Shown here piece after piece: positions 24,001-32,125 of a stretch of 64,000 nucleotides of DNA. Each line of letters starts with the position of its first letter. The stretch's first letter is position 1. A program made the position numbers and the translations under genes. Origin of the DNA: Nocardia blacklockiae (GTDB lineage: Bacteria; Actinomycetota; Actinomycetes; Mycobacteriales; Mycobacteriaceae); NCBI RefSeq assembly GCF_015477355.1, contig NZ_JADLRJ010000020.1:1-64000 (forward strand), written 5' to 3'. The notes below the pieces were generated by a model. The model searched no databases. It was given only the letters and a program-made list of their open reading frames with translations, and was not told the DNA's origin.

Positions 24001-25599
24001 ATGAATCAATCTACCGCCGTGACGATTTCGTGGATCCTCGCTGCAGTTCTCATATTGGCCGTCGCGGCGGCGCTGTATGCGGCGTACTACGCCATGCACC
24101 AGCGCTCCCGCGCCGAGGCGGCCGAACAGGCACTGCGGGGACACGAGGACGAACTCGAACAGTTCACCACCAACACGATGCCCTACGTGGCGGACGCGGT
24201 GCGCCGGTCCGACGTGTCGGTGGAGATTCCGGTCGCCGGCGGGCAGTCCCGCCTCACGCAGCTACTGCGCGCACTCGGTGACCGCTACATCGGCGATCTG
24301 CGCCTGATGCAGGCCGAGGCCCGCGAGCGCGCCCGCCGCGAGGCCGAATACGAGGCGCAGCAGGCGGTCGCCCGGGCCGAGGCGAAGGCCCGCACCGACG
24401 TCGAGAACGCCGCGCGGGAGGCCACCAGCGCCGCGGTCCGCGCCTTCGGCACCTCGGTGGTCAGCCTGGGCGCCGACGTCAGCCAGGTCGTGAGCACCGC
24501 GCTGCGCGAGCACCGCGGCGACGACGTCTACGAGACCCTGACCCGGATCGACCACAGCGTCCAGCAGATGATCCGCCAGGCGCAGTCCTACGTGATCGTC
24601 TGTGGTGGTCTGCCCGGTCGGCGCTGGCCGCAGCAGGCGCTCACCGACGTGGTCGGCGGCGCGGTCGGCCGTGTTCGCGACTTCACCCGCGTGCGCCCGC
24701 ACCAGCTCGACCGCGTGGTCATCAGCCGCGCCGTGGAGCCGCTGGTCCACACGCTGGCCACGCTGCTGGACAACGCGCTGCGCTACTCCCCGCCCACCTC
24801 GTTCGTCGACGTGACCTTCCAGGAAGGCCACCACGGAGTCACCGTGATCGTCGACGACGCCGGCGTGCGGATGAACGCGGAACAGATGGAAGAGGCCCGC
24901 CAGGTGCTGGCGGGCGAGCGCGTGGTCGACATCCACCAGCTCGGCCCCGCGCCCCGCGTGGGCTTCCCCGGTATCGCCGCGCTGGCCCGCCGCTACGGCT
25001 TCACCGTCTACATCGATGGCCCCAACACCTACGGCGGCATGCGCGCCATGGTGTACGTGCCCGAGGCGCTGCTCACCCCGCGCGAAACCGGCACGCCGGA
25101 GGCGAACACCAACGCCCCCACCGTCATCGCCGCGGCCCCCGAACCGGAATCGACCACCCCGTCGACCCGCCACGGGTTCGACCGGGAGCCGGTCGGTTCC
25201 GCGCCGGCGCCCGTCCGCATGACCGGGGGCGCACACACCGTGACGACGGAGGGATTGCGTACGGGCGGGACGGACGACACCCGGGCCGGCACCGCCTCGG
25301 GCCCGCGGCCTCTGACCACCACGAGCGGCGCACACGCCGCAGCGACGGATGATCAGTTTGTGACAGCAGCGAACGAGACCGAGGACGACTCCGAATCCGT
25401 ATCGACCGTCCACGAAATCACCCCGGGGGGGCTGCCGCGTCGCCGGCGCCGGACCGTATCGGTGTCCGCGCTGTCGCGCAGCGGCCCCGATACCGACACC
25501 GAACTTCCCCGACCCGATATCGCCGCCGCATGGCAGAGCGGCACCCAGAGCGGCCGCACCTCAGCCGCGCACGAAAACACCGAAGGGATGACATCCTGA
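24001..25599 (+). CDS. cvnA: Conservon sensor-kinase-like ATPase (CvnA)
   Basis: The 532-residue protein starts with a membrane helix (about 8-30), a charged helical region with coiled-coil character (about 100-190), and a HATPase domain with the N box TLLDNALRYSPP and a G-box-like PGIAALARRYG. There is no recognisable phospho-acceptor His domain, as is usual for CvnA. The last ~190 residues are Pro/Thr/Ser-rich and probably disordered. It is the membrane scaffold of the Cvn complex, which behaves in Streptomyces like a G-protein-coupled signalling unit. The stop overlaps the next start (TGATG). Confidence 0.9.
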   Translation: MNQSTAVTISWILAAVLILAVAAALYAAYYAMHQRSRAEAAEQALRGHEDELEQFTTNTMPYVADAVRRSDVSVEIPVAGGQSRLTQLLRALGDRYIGDLRLMQAEARERARREAEYEAQQAVARAEAKARTDVENAAREATSAAVRAFGTSVVSLGADVSQVVSTALREHRGDDVYETLTRIDHSVQQMIRQAQSYVIVCGGLPGRRWPQQALTDVVGGAVGRVRDFTRVRPHQLDRVVISRAVEPLVHTLATLLDNALRYSPPTSFVDVTFQEGHHGVTVIVDDAGVRMNAEQMEEARQVLAGERVVDIHQLGPAPRVGFPGIAALARRYGFTVYIDGPNTYGGMRAMVYVPEALLTPRETGTPEANTNAPTVIAAAPEPESTTPSTRHGFDREPVGSAPAPVRMTGGAHTVTTEGLRTGGTDDTRAGTASGPRPLTTTSGAHAAATDDQFVTAANETEDDSESVSTVHEITPGGLPRRRRRTVSVSALSRSGPDTDTELPRPDIAAAWQSGTQSGRTSAAHENTEGMTS

Positions 25600-26006
25600 T
25601 GGGCACACCCGGTACAGCCGTCAGCGACGGCAACAAACTGGCCTGGATGCTCGAGGACCTCAACGTTCCCGGCGTCCGGTTCGCCGTCCTGCTCTCCGAC
25701 GACGGCCTGCGGATCGCGCAGGTCGGCGAGATCTCCGTCGACGACTCCGAGCGATTCGCGGCCGCCGCGTCGGGCCTGCGGTCCCTGGGCAAGGCACTCG
25801 GCGAATTCTGCGGCACGGCGAACTCGGTGCGGCAGAACATGACCGAGTACGACGACGGGATGATCTTCATCACCGCCGCCGGAGAAGGCGCGCTGATCGG
25901 CGTCTCCACCACCGCTCAGGTGGACGTCAGCCTCGTCGCGCATCGGATGAACGAGCTCGCGGCGCGGGTGGGCCGCGAACTCGGCAGCCTGCCGCGCACG
26001 CGGTAG
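25599..26006 (+). CDS. cvnB: Roadblock/LC7 (MglB-like) conservon protein CvnB
   Basis: The 135-residue protein has the roadblock/LC7 fold signature: LAWMLEDLNVPGVRFAVLLS, DDGLRIAQVG, and a late EGALIGVSTTAQVDVSLVAHRM. In MglA/MglB-type pairs the roadblock protein regulates the partner GTPase. The ATG at 25599 overlaps the cvnA stop by one base. It lies before cvnC and cvnD as in Streptomyces conservons. Confidence 0.92.
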   Translation: MGTPGTAVSDGNKLAWMLEDLNVPGVRFAVLLSDDGLRIAQVGEISVDDSERFAAAASGLRSLGKALGEFCGTANSVRQNMTEYDDGMIFITAAGEGALIGVSTTAQVDVSLVAHRMNELAARVGRELGSLPRTR

Positions 26007-26092
26007 CGGGCCATGGGAGCGCGCAGCGAGCGAACAGACGGCACAGCCCGGCGCCTGCTCGTGACGACGCCGAGCGCGAGCGAGGCGGTGAA

Positions 26093-26443
26093 ATGAGCAG
26101 GCATCGGCGCGACCCAGACTTGGTCCGGGCATATGTGCGCACGGGTGGACGCTCGCGCGCGACCCGGGTGCTCGATCTCGTCACCCTGGTGGTCGTGGCG
26201 CAGGACCCGGCACCGGGCCTGAGCCCGGACGGCCGCCGGGTGATGAGCGTGTGCAGCCGACGCGGCGCACTGTCCATCGCCGAGATCGCCGCCTATCTCG
26301 ATCTGCCACCCTCGGTGGTCAAGATCCTCGCATCCGACCTGTTGGACAGCGGTCATCTGGTCAATCCGGCACCGCCCGACCAGGTTCCGGAACTCGCCTT
26401 GCTGGAGGAGGTACTCAATGGGCTCCGCGCTCTCGCCGTCTGA
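26093..26443 (+). CDS. cvnC: DUF742 conservon protein CvnC
   Basis: The 116-residue protein matches DUF742: DLVRAYVRTGGRSRA at the start, then an MSVCSRRGALSIAEIAAYLDLPPSVVKILASDLLDSG segment that reads as a winged helix, and an LLEEVLNGLRAL end. Role in the complex is not settled; it may couple the GTPase to DNA or to other partners. It overlaps cvnD by 26 bases, indicating coupled translation. GAGGCGG precedes the ATG. Confidence 0.92.
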   Translation: MSRHRRDPDLVRAYVRTGGRSRATRVLDLVTLVVVAQDPAPGLSPDGRRVMSVCSRRGALSIAEIAAYLDLPPSVVKILASDLLDSGHLVNPAPPDQVPELALLEEVLNGLRALAV

Positions 26444-27044
26444 GCGCCCGTCTGCCCTCACCGAACGAACCGTCGACTATGTGCCCGAAACCGTCACCCG
26501 GTCGGTCAAGCTGTTGGTGGCGGGGAATTTCGGCGTCGGCAAGACCACGTTCGTCAACAGCGTGTCGGAGATCCGGCCGCTGCGTACCGAGGAGACCATC
26601 ACCGAGGCCAGCATCGGTGTGGACGACATGGCAGATCTCCCCGGCAAGGTGACCACCACCGTCGCCATGGATTTCGGCCGCATCACGCTGAACCCGCAAC
26701 TGGCGCTGTACCTTTTCGGCACGCCGGGGCAGAAGCGCTTCCTACCGTTGTGGGAGGAGCTCGCCCGCGGCGCGCTGGGCGCGCTGGTGCTCGTCGACAC
26801 CCGCCGCATCGATAAGGCCGACGAGGTGCTGAGCGTGCTCGAGGAGCGCGGGGTGCCGTACTCGGTCGCGGTCAACGAGTTCGAGGGCGCGAAGCGCTTC
26901 CCGCTGCACGAGATCCGCGAGGCGCTGGACCTGGAGCCCGACACCCCGCTGACCGCCCTGGACGCCCGGGATCGCGGGCCCTGTCTGCGCTCGCTGATCA
27001 CGCTCGTCGAATTCCTGTTCCAACGTCTGGAATCGCGCGAGTGA
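26418..27044 (+). CDS. cvnD: Conservon small GTPase CvnD (MglA-like)
   Basis: The 208-residue protein has a P-loop GNFGVGKT (36-43), a switch region with TTTVAMDFGRI, LFGTPGQKRF in place of the DxxG G3 motif, and VNEFEGAKRF where NKxD is normally found. These departures are typical of Cvn/MglA-group GTPases. It is expected to cycle between GTP and GDP under control of the roadblock protein. It overlaps cvnC upstream and the P450 gene downstream, so the set is one operon. Confidence 0.93.
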   Translation: MGSALSPSERPSALTERTVDYVPETVTRSVKLLVAGNFGVGKTTFVNSVSEIRPLRTEETITEASIGVDDMADLPGKVTTTVAMDFGRITLNPQLALYLFGTPGQKRFLPLWEELARGALGALVLVDTRRIDKADEVLSVLEERGVPYSVAVNEFEGAKRFPLHEIREALDLEPDTPLTALDARDRGPCLRSLITLVEFLFQRLESRE

Positions 27045-28291
27045 CAGGGCCGTCCACCCCCGCGCGGTCGTGTCCGGTCCGGCACGGATCGCCGATCGAC
27101 ACCGAGGGCGGCCCCCGGGTCCCGCTGCACGACCCCGCGTTCGCCGCGGACCCGCACGCCGCCTACCGGGACATGCGCCGCCGCTACGGGTCGCTGGTGC
27201 CGGTGGATCTCGCGCCGGGGGTGCCGGCCACGCTGGTGATCGGCTACCGCACCGCGGTGCGCATCCTCAACGATCCCGAGCACTTCCCCGCCGACCCGCG
27301 CCTGTGGCAGCAGTCGGCGCCGGCCGACTCCCCCATCATGCCGATGCTGGAGTGGCGGCCGAACGCGCTGCGCAGCGCGGGGGCCGAGCACGAGCGGTAC
27401 CGCCAGGCCAACCTCGCGGCGATCGACGGGGTCGACCTGCACGCGCTGCACGCCGAGGTCGAGCGCATCGCGGTGCCCCTGATCAACTCGTTCTGCGAGA
27501 CCGGTGAGGCGGAACTGATTCGGCAGTACGCCTTCCCGCTGGCCTTCGAGGTGCTCAACGTGATGCTGGGCTGCCCCGCCGAGATCGGGCAGCGCGTCGC
27601 GCAGGGCATGGCGATGATCTTCGAACTGGTCGAGGCCGAGCGCGGCAACGAGATCCTCACCCAGTCGCTGATCGAGCTGGTGGCCTACAAGCGGGCCCAC
27701 CCGGGCGACGACGTCATCTCGCGGCTGCTGGCCCATCCGGTCGGCCTGGACGACACCGAGATGATCCACCAGCTGGTCACTCTCTACGGCGCGGGCATCG
27801 AGGCGCAGCAGAACCTCATCGTCAACACGCTGCTGCTGATGATGACCGACGACCGCTTCGCCGGGAGCCTGCTCGGCGGCAGCCTGTCCACCCGCGACGC
27901 GCTCGACGAGGTGCTGTTCACCGACCCGCCGATGGCCAACTACTGCATCACCTATCCGCGCCAGCCGATCCTCATCGACGACGTGTGGCTGCCCGCGCAC
28001 CATCCGGTGATCATCAGCATGGCGGGGGCCAACAACGATCCCGCCGTCGGCGCCCGCGAATTCACCGACAACCGTTCGCATCTGGCGTGGAGCGTCGGGC
28101 CGCACGCCTGCCCCGCGCGCTCGGTCGCCTATCTGACCGTGCAGGACGCCATCGACCAGCTGCTCGACGCGCTGCCCGAACTGCGGCTGGCGGTGCCGCA
28201 GGACGAATTGACCTGGCGCCCCGGGCCTTTCCACCGCGCGCTCACGGGCCTGCCGGTCACCTTCCCGAAATCGCCGCCGCTGCGGGTGTAG
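27041..28291 (+). CDS. Conservon cytochrome P450 lacking the ExxR motif (CYP157-like)
   Basis: The 416-residue P450 keeps the heme-ligand Cys (WSVGPHACP, Cys357). Two usual marks are missing. In the I helix GAGIEAQQN (250-258) replaces the AGxxT pattern, and the K-helix ExxR reads EVLF (Glu290-Phe293). The Streptomyces CYP157 P450s that end conservons are known to lack ExxR, so this fits the family rather than an error. The GTG start overlaps cvnD. The substrate is unknown, and a non-oxygenase role in the Cvn complex is possible. Confidence 0.9.
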   Translation: MTGPSTPARSCPVRHGSPIDTEGGPRVPLHDPAFAADPHAAYRDMRRRYGSLVPVDLAPGVPATLVIGYRTAVRILNDPEHFPADPRLWQQSAPADSPIMPMLEWRPNALRSAGAEHERYRQANLAAIDGVDLHALHAEVERIAVPLINSFCETGEAELIRQYAFPLAFEVLNVMLGCPAEIGQRVAQGMAMIFELVEAERGNEILTQSLIELVAYKRAHPGDDVISRLLAHPVGLDDTEMIHQLVTLYGAGIEAQQNLIVNTLLLMMTDDRFAGSLLGGSLSTRDALDEVLFTDPPMANYCITYPRQPILIDDVWLPAHHPVIISMAGANNDPAVGAREFTDNRSHLAWSVGPHACPARSVAYLTVQDAIDQLLDALPELRLAVPQDELTWRPGPFHRALTGLPVTFPKSPPLRV

Positions 28292-28302
28292 TCGACGGCG
28301 CG

Positions 28303-29160
28303 CTACGCGCTGTGCAGTGCCGCCAGCAGGGTGGTCAGGATCGGCGAGGGCCGGATGTCGCTGCGCAGTACCGCCGACACCGGCACCCGCAGCGGACGGC
28401 CCGCCAGGCGCAGTCCCGCGATGCCCTCGGCCGGGGTGTCGGCGTAGAGGATGGTCCACGCGTCCGGCCGGTTGATCAGTTCCATGGTGGCGGTGTGGTC
28501 GGGCGGGATGGGCGGCCCGAAGGTGGGCCGCGTGGGTAGGTCCGCGAAGGCGTTGCGGATCACGTTGTGCAGCAGAACCTGTTCCTGTTCCGGGGGCAGG
28601 AGCAGCGGGTAGTTACCCAATTCCGTCAGCGTGACATCGTCCCGGCCGGCCAGCGGGTGGGCCGTCGAGACCGCGATCACGAGGTCCTCCACCCACAGTT
28701 TCTCGACCGTCAGACCGGGCTGATCGACCCGCCCGCGGATGAGAGCAAGATCACAATCGCCGTCCGCCACCGCGGCGATGCGCTGCCGGAATGGCTTGAT
28801 CACGAACTCGATCTCGGCACCCGGATGCGCCTCGCGCGCACCGGCGATGGCCGACAGCGATCTTGTTGCGAAGGACATGTTCGCCGCCAGGCGAATTCGC
28901 GGCCCCGAGGACCGCACAGCTGCGCGAATGGCCGATTCGAGGCTCAGCATCTGCTTCGCAAGGGGAAGTAGCCGCGTCGTTGCGTCCGTAGGAACGACCG
29001 AGCGCGTGGAGCGTTCGAAGAGCTGCACACCGAGATCGTGTTCAAGCCGGGCGATCTGGTGACTGATAGCCGATTGCGATATGAAGCACCGCTGAGCCGC
29101 CCGGCTGAAGCTCAGTTCCTCGCAGACAGCGACGAAGTAGGACAGCTGCCGCAGTTCCAT
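28303..29160 (-). CDS. LysR-type transcriptional regulator
   Basis: A 285-residue LysR protein. The N-terminal winged helix has LRQLSYFVAVCEELSFSRAAQRC and SQSAISHQIARLE, followed by the VQLFERSTRSVVPT hinge and a periplasmic-binding-like effector domain (LAANMSF, DLALIRG). I chose the ATG at 29160 because GGAG lies 6 bases upstream; an ATG at 29172 overlaps that site. It is divergent from the NDH-2 gene with a 112-base gap, so NDH-2 is its likeliest target. Confidence 0.92.
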   Translation of the reverse strand: MELRQLSYFVAVCEELSFSRAAQRCFISQSAISHQIARLEHDLGVQLFERSTRSVVPTDATTRLLPLAKQMLSLESAIRAAVRSSGPRIRLAANMSFATRSLSAIAGAREAHPGAEIEFVIKPFRQRIAAVADGDCDLALIRGRVDQPGLTVEKLWVEDLVIAVSTAHPLAGRDDVTLTELGNYPLLLPPEQEQVLLHNVIRNAFADLPTRPTFGPPIPPDHTATMELINRPDAWTILYADTPAEGIAGLRLAGRPLRVPVSAVLRSDIRPSPILTTLLAALHSA

Positions 29161-29185
29161 CGCGATCTCCATTCATGAACGATCA

Positions 29186-29200
29186 AGATAAGACTCATCT
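29186..29200. promoter_or_regulatory. Candidate LysR box between lysR-type and NDH-2 genes
   Basis: AGAT (29186-29189) and ATCT (29197-29200) are inverted around seven bases, containing a T-N7-A core within the LysR-type spacing range. The site is in the divergent gap, just upstream of the LysR start. The arms are short. Confidence 0.3.
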
Positions 29201-29271
29201 AAATTATGCGCCCTGACCCCTGGAACATCTGGATTCCGAATCACGGTTACTAATGACAGAAGGAGGCTGTC

Positions 29272-30567
29272 ATGCAACACGTGGACGCGGGGATCGAAAC
29301 CGCAGAGGTCGTCATCGTCGGCTCGGGCTTCGGCGGACTCGCCGCCGCGAAGCAGCTGAGCAAGTCGGGGGTCAACTACGTTCTCATCTCGAGCACGCCC
29401 GAGCACCTGTTCCAGCCGCTGCTGTACCAAGTAGCGACCGGTGTGCTGCCCAGCACGGACATCGCCCCGCCGATCGCGGGAATTCTGCACCGGCACAAGG
29501 GCGCCGACGTCCGGCTCGGCAAGGTCGTCGACATCGACGCGGCGGACGCCGTGCTCACCTACGAGACCGCGGCGGGGCCGCGCAAGATCCGCTACGGCTC
29601 GCTGATCGCGGCGACGGGCGCCAACCAGTCCTACTTCGGCCGCGACGATTTCGCGGCGAAGACGTACTCGCTCAAGACCATCGACGACGCCAAGCGGCTG
29701 CGCGCGCAGATCGAGCGCGTGTTCGCCGAGGCGGCTACGGCCGACCCGGATTCGCGGGAGCGGCTGCTGAGCTTCGTGGTGGTGGGCGCGGGCCCGACCG
29801 GCGTCGAGGTCGCGGGCCAGCTCAAGGAGCTCGCGAAACGGCACTACCACCAGGAGATCTCGGTCTCGCTGGTCGAGGGCGCGCCGGCCGTGCTGCCGCC
29901 CTTCGGCGGGAGCCTGTCGGAGTACGCGCGAGAGTCGCTGGCGCGCAACGGTGTCGAGGTGCTGCTGGACACGTTCGTCACCGATATCGAGGCGGGCAAG
30001 GTGACGGTCAAGACCAAGGACGGTGTCGAGCGCGGCATCGGCGCGGAGACCGTGGTGTGGTCGGCGGGCGTGCAGGCCGGCGGTTTCGCGCGGCTGCTGG
30101 CCGAGGCCACGGGCTGCGAGACCGATCGCGCCGGGCGGCTGCTGATCAATCCGGACTGCACCGTCGGCGGGCACGCCGACATCTACGCGATCGGCGACAT
30201 GACCTCGCTCAACGGCTACCCCGGGCAGTCGCCGACGGCGATGCAGGAGGGCCGGCACGTCGCCGACATCATTCGCCGCAAGAAGCAACCCGGCACTCCG
30301 TTCGTCTACTGGGACAAGGGTTCCATGGCGGTCATCAGCCGGTTCAGCGCGGTCACCAAGCTCAACGACAAGGTGAAGTTCACCGGTTTCCTGGCCTGGA
30401 TGACCTGGCTGGCGGTGCACCTGTTCTACCTGGTCGGGTTCCGCAACCGTTTCGTCGCGGTGGTGTCGTGGCTGGTGGCGTTCATCGGCACCGGCCGCCC
30501 CGGCTTCGCCGAGGACGAGAAGGCCACGCCCGCGGCGACTCCCGAGTCGAGGCCCCGGGCCGCCTGA
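29272..30567 (+). CDS. ndh: Type II NADH dehydrogenase (NDH-2)
   Basis: The 431-residue monotopic flavoenzyme oxidises NADH and reduces menaquinone without pumping protons. Seen: FAD-binding GSGFGG (17-22), the HLFQPLLYQVATGVL segment typical of NDH-2, NAD-binding VGAGPTGVEVAGQL, the AIGDM segment near 305, QEGRHVADII, and a C-terminal hydrophobic membrane-anchoring region (AWMTWLAVHLFYLVGF, VSWLVAF). AAGGAGG lies 6 bases before the ATG, an excellent start. Confidence 0.93.
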   Translation: MQHVDAGIETAEVVIVGSGFGGLAAAKQLSKSGVNYVLISSTPEHLFQPLLYQVATGVLPSTDIAPPIAGILHRHKGADVRLGKVVDIDAADAVLTYETAAGPRKIRYGSLIAATGANQSYFGRDDFAAKTYSLKTIDDAKRLRAQIERVFAEAATADPDSRERLLSFVVVGAGPTGVEVAGQLKELAKRHYHQEISVSLVEGAPAVLPPFGGSLSEYARESLARNGVEVLLDTFVTDIEAGKVTVKTKDGVERGIGAETVVWSAGVQAGGFARLLAEATGCETDRAGRLLINPDCTVGGHADIYAIGDMTSLNGYPGQSPTAMQEGRHVADIIRRKKQPGTPFVYWDKGSMAVISRFSAVTKLNDKVKFTGFLAWMTWLAVHLFYLVGFRNRFVAVVSWLVAFIGTGRPGFAEDEKATPAATPESRPRAA

Positions 30568-30576
30568 GCGGCCCGC

Positions 30577-31116
30577 TCAGAGCTTGGCCAGTACCTTCTG
30601 CACCGTGAGCCAGGTGCGGGTGGTGATGTCCTTGCCGTACACGGTTTCCAGCCAGGCCATGTGGTTGGGCGTGGTGCTCGACATGTTGTCGATGACCGCG
30701 AGGACCGCCGCGGCCGCCTCGTCGTAGCCCACGATGCGCACCGCGGCGTCCAGTTCCGCCGGTGGCCGGGACGGGGCGCCCGCGGCGCGGTCCTTCAGGA
30801 AGGTCACCGTGAGGTAGGTGCCGCGGCCGTGCGTGAGGCCCGGGAACGGGTCGGAATCGACCAGGGCGCGCAACTCGTCGCGGCTGCGGATGAGGGTGCC
30901 GCCGCCGATGCCCAGTTCGGTGTTCAGCGCCTTCTGAATGCGCGATTCCAGTGCGGGAACGTCGGATTCGGCGCTCCCGAACACGACGTTGCCGCTCGTA
31001 AGCACCGAGCCGACACCCTCGAAGCCCAGCCCCTCGAACACGCCCCGCAACTTCTCGTTGCGCATGTTCGGGTTGCTGGGCATGATCCCGCGCAGCAGGG
31101 CGGCGTACCGGTTCAT
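30577..31116 (-). CDS. DUF1697 family protein
   Basis: The 179-residue protein matches DUF1697: YAALLRGIMPSNPNMRNEKLRGVFEGLG, VLTSGNVVF, a central ALESRIQKALNTELG, and a C-terminal MAWLETVYGKDITTRTW. The family is common and uncharacterised. The ATG at 31116 starts the conserved block. It ends 9 bases from the NDH-2 stop (convergent). Confidence 0.88.
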   Translation of the reverse strand: MNRYAALLRGIMPSNPNMRNEKLRGVFEGLGFEGVGSVLTSGNVVFGSAESDVPALESRIQKALNTELGIGGGTLIRSRDELRALVDSDPFPGLTHGRGTYLTVTFLKDRAAGAPSRPPAELDAAVRIVGYDEAAAAVLAVIDNMSSTTPNHMAWLETVYGKDITTRTWLTVQKVLAKL

Positions 31117-31156
31117 GGGCGAGACGCTACCCGCGGGCACCGACAGCCGCGGCGGG

Positions 31157-31912
31157 TCAGCCCGCCTGGTGCGCGCCCACGCCGTTCTTCTTGCGCTCGA
31201 TGTCCTCCAGCGCCGCCAGGTATTTCGCGCGTTCCGCGGCCCCGGCCTCCCAGGCCTCCTTGCGGTTCTTGACCACCCGGGCGGGCGCGCCGACGGCGAT
31301 GCCGTAGTCGGGGATGTCGCCCTTGACCACCGCGTGCGCCCCGAGCACGCAGCCGCGGCCGACCCGGGTCTCACGCAGCACGGTCACCTTGGCCGCGATC
31401 CAGGTGTCGGGGCCGATGCGCACCGGGCTCTTCACGATGCCCTGGTCCTTGATCGGCATCGTGATGTCGTCCATCCGGTGGTCGAAGTCGCAGATGTAGC
31501 ACCAGTCGGCGACCAGCGTGGACTCGCCGATCTCGATGTCGAGGTAGGTGTTGACGACGTTGTCCTTGCCGAACACCACCTTGTCGCCGATGCGCAGCGA
31601 GCCCTCGTGGCAGCGGATGGCGTTGCCGTCGCCGATGTGCACCCACTTGCCGATCTCCATGCGGCTCAGCTCGGGCGTCGCGTGGATCTCCACCCGGCGG
31701 CCCAGGAACACCATGCCGCGCAGCACGATGTGCGGGTTGGTCAGCCGGAATTTGAACAGGCGGTAGTACCGCACCAGATACCACGGCGTGTAGGCGCGAT
31801 TGGCGAGCACCCAGCGCAGCGATGCCATGGTCAGAAAGCGCGCCTGCTCCGGGTCCCGCCGGCGCGACCCCCGCCATCGCGAGCGCAGCGGTGCGCCCCA
31901 CATGCTCGTCAC
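31157..31912 (-). CDS. Left-handed beta-helix (hexapeptide) acyltransferase, Rv3034c-like
   Basis: The 251-residue protein has hexapeptide repeats from about residue 80 to 200 (IGKWVHIGDGNAIR, IGDKVVFGKDNVVNTY, IGPDTWIAAKVTVL, GCVLGAHAVVKGDIPDYGIAVGAPARVV) and a basic N-terminus. Such trimeric enzymes O-acetylate sugars. Rv3034c is the proposed acetyltransferase of the MGLP cluster, and the position here agrees. The start is GTG at 31912 with GGGAG 9 bases upstream; an ATG at 31903 is also possible. Confidence 0.85.
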   Translation of the reverse strand: MTSMWGAPLRSRWRGSRRRDPEQARFLTMASLRWVLANRAYTPWYLVRYYRLFKFRLTNPHIVLRGMVFLGRRVEIHATPELSRMEIGKWVHIGDGNAIRCHEGSLRIGDKVVFGKDNVVNTYLDIEIGESTLVADWCYICDFDHRMDDITMPIKDQGIVKSPVRIGPDTWIAAKVTVLRETRVGRGCVLGAHAVVKGDIPDYGIAVGAPARVVKNRKEAWEAGAAERAKYLAALEDIERKKNGVGAHQAG

Positions 31913-32125
31913 GAACTTGCTCCCTAGGTCCCTCGGGCGACTGCGTCGTCCAGCCGTGTCGTCGTCGAGGTACCAGGGTACTTTCGCCCCGCCTCCGGGT
32001 GGCCGCTGCCCTCGCGGAATTCGCACCGGCGGACGCGCCGTCCGCCGGGTCACCCAGCCCGGTGGTAGCGGGGCCGATGTTCTAGTCTCGTGCAGGCCCG
32101 TACGAAGCAGATGGGAGTCCAGCAG

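Noticed and set aside
26477-28459. A 660-codon minus-strand frame across cvnD and the P450
   Set aside because: It is antisense to two recognised, overlapping conservon genes and has shadow-type composition.
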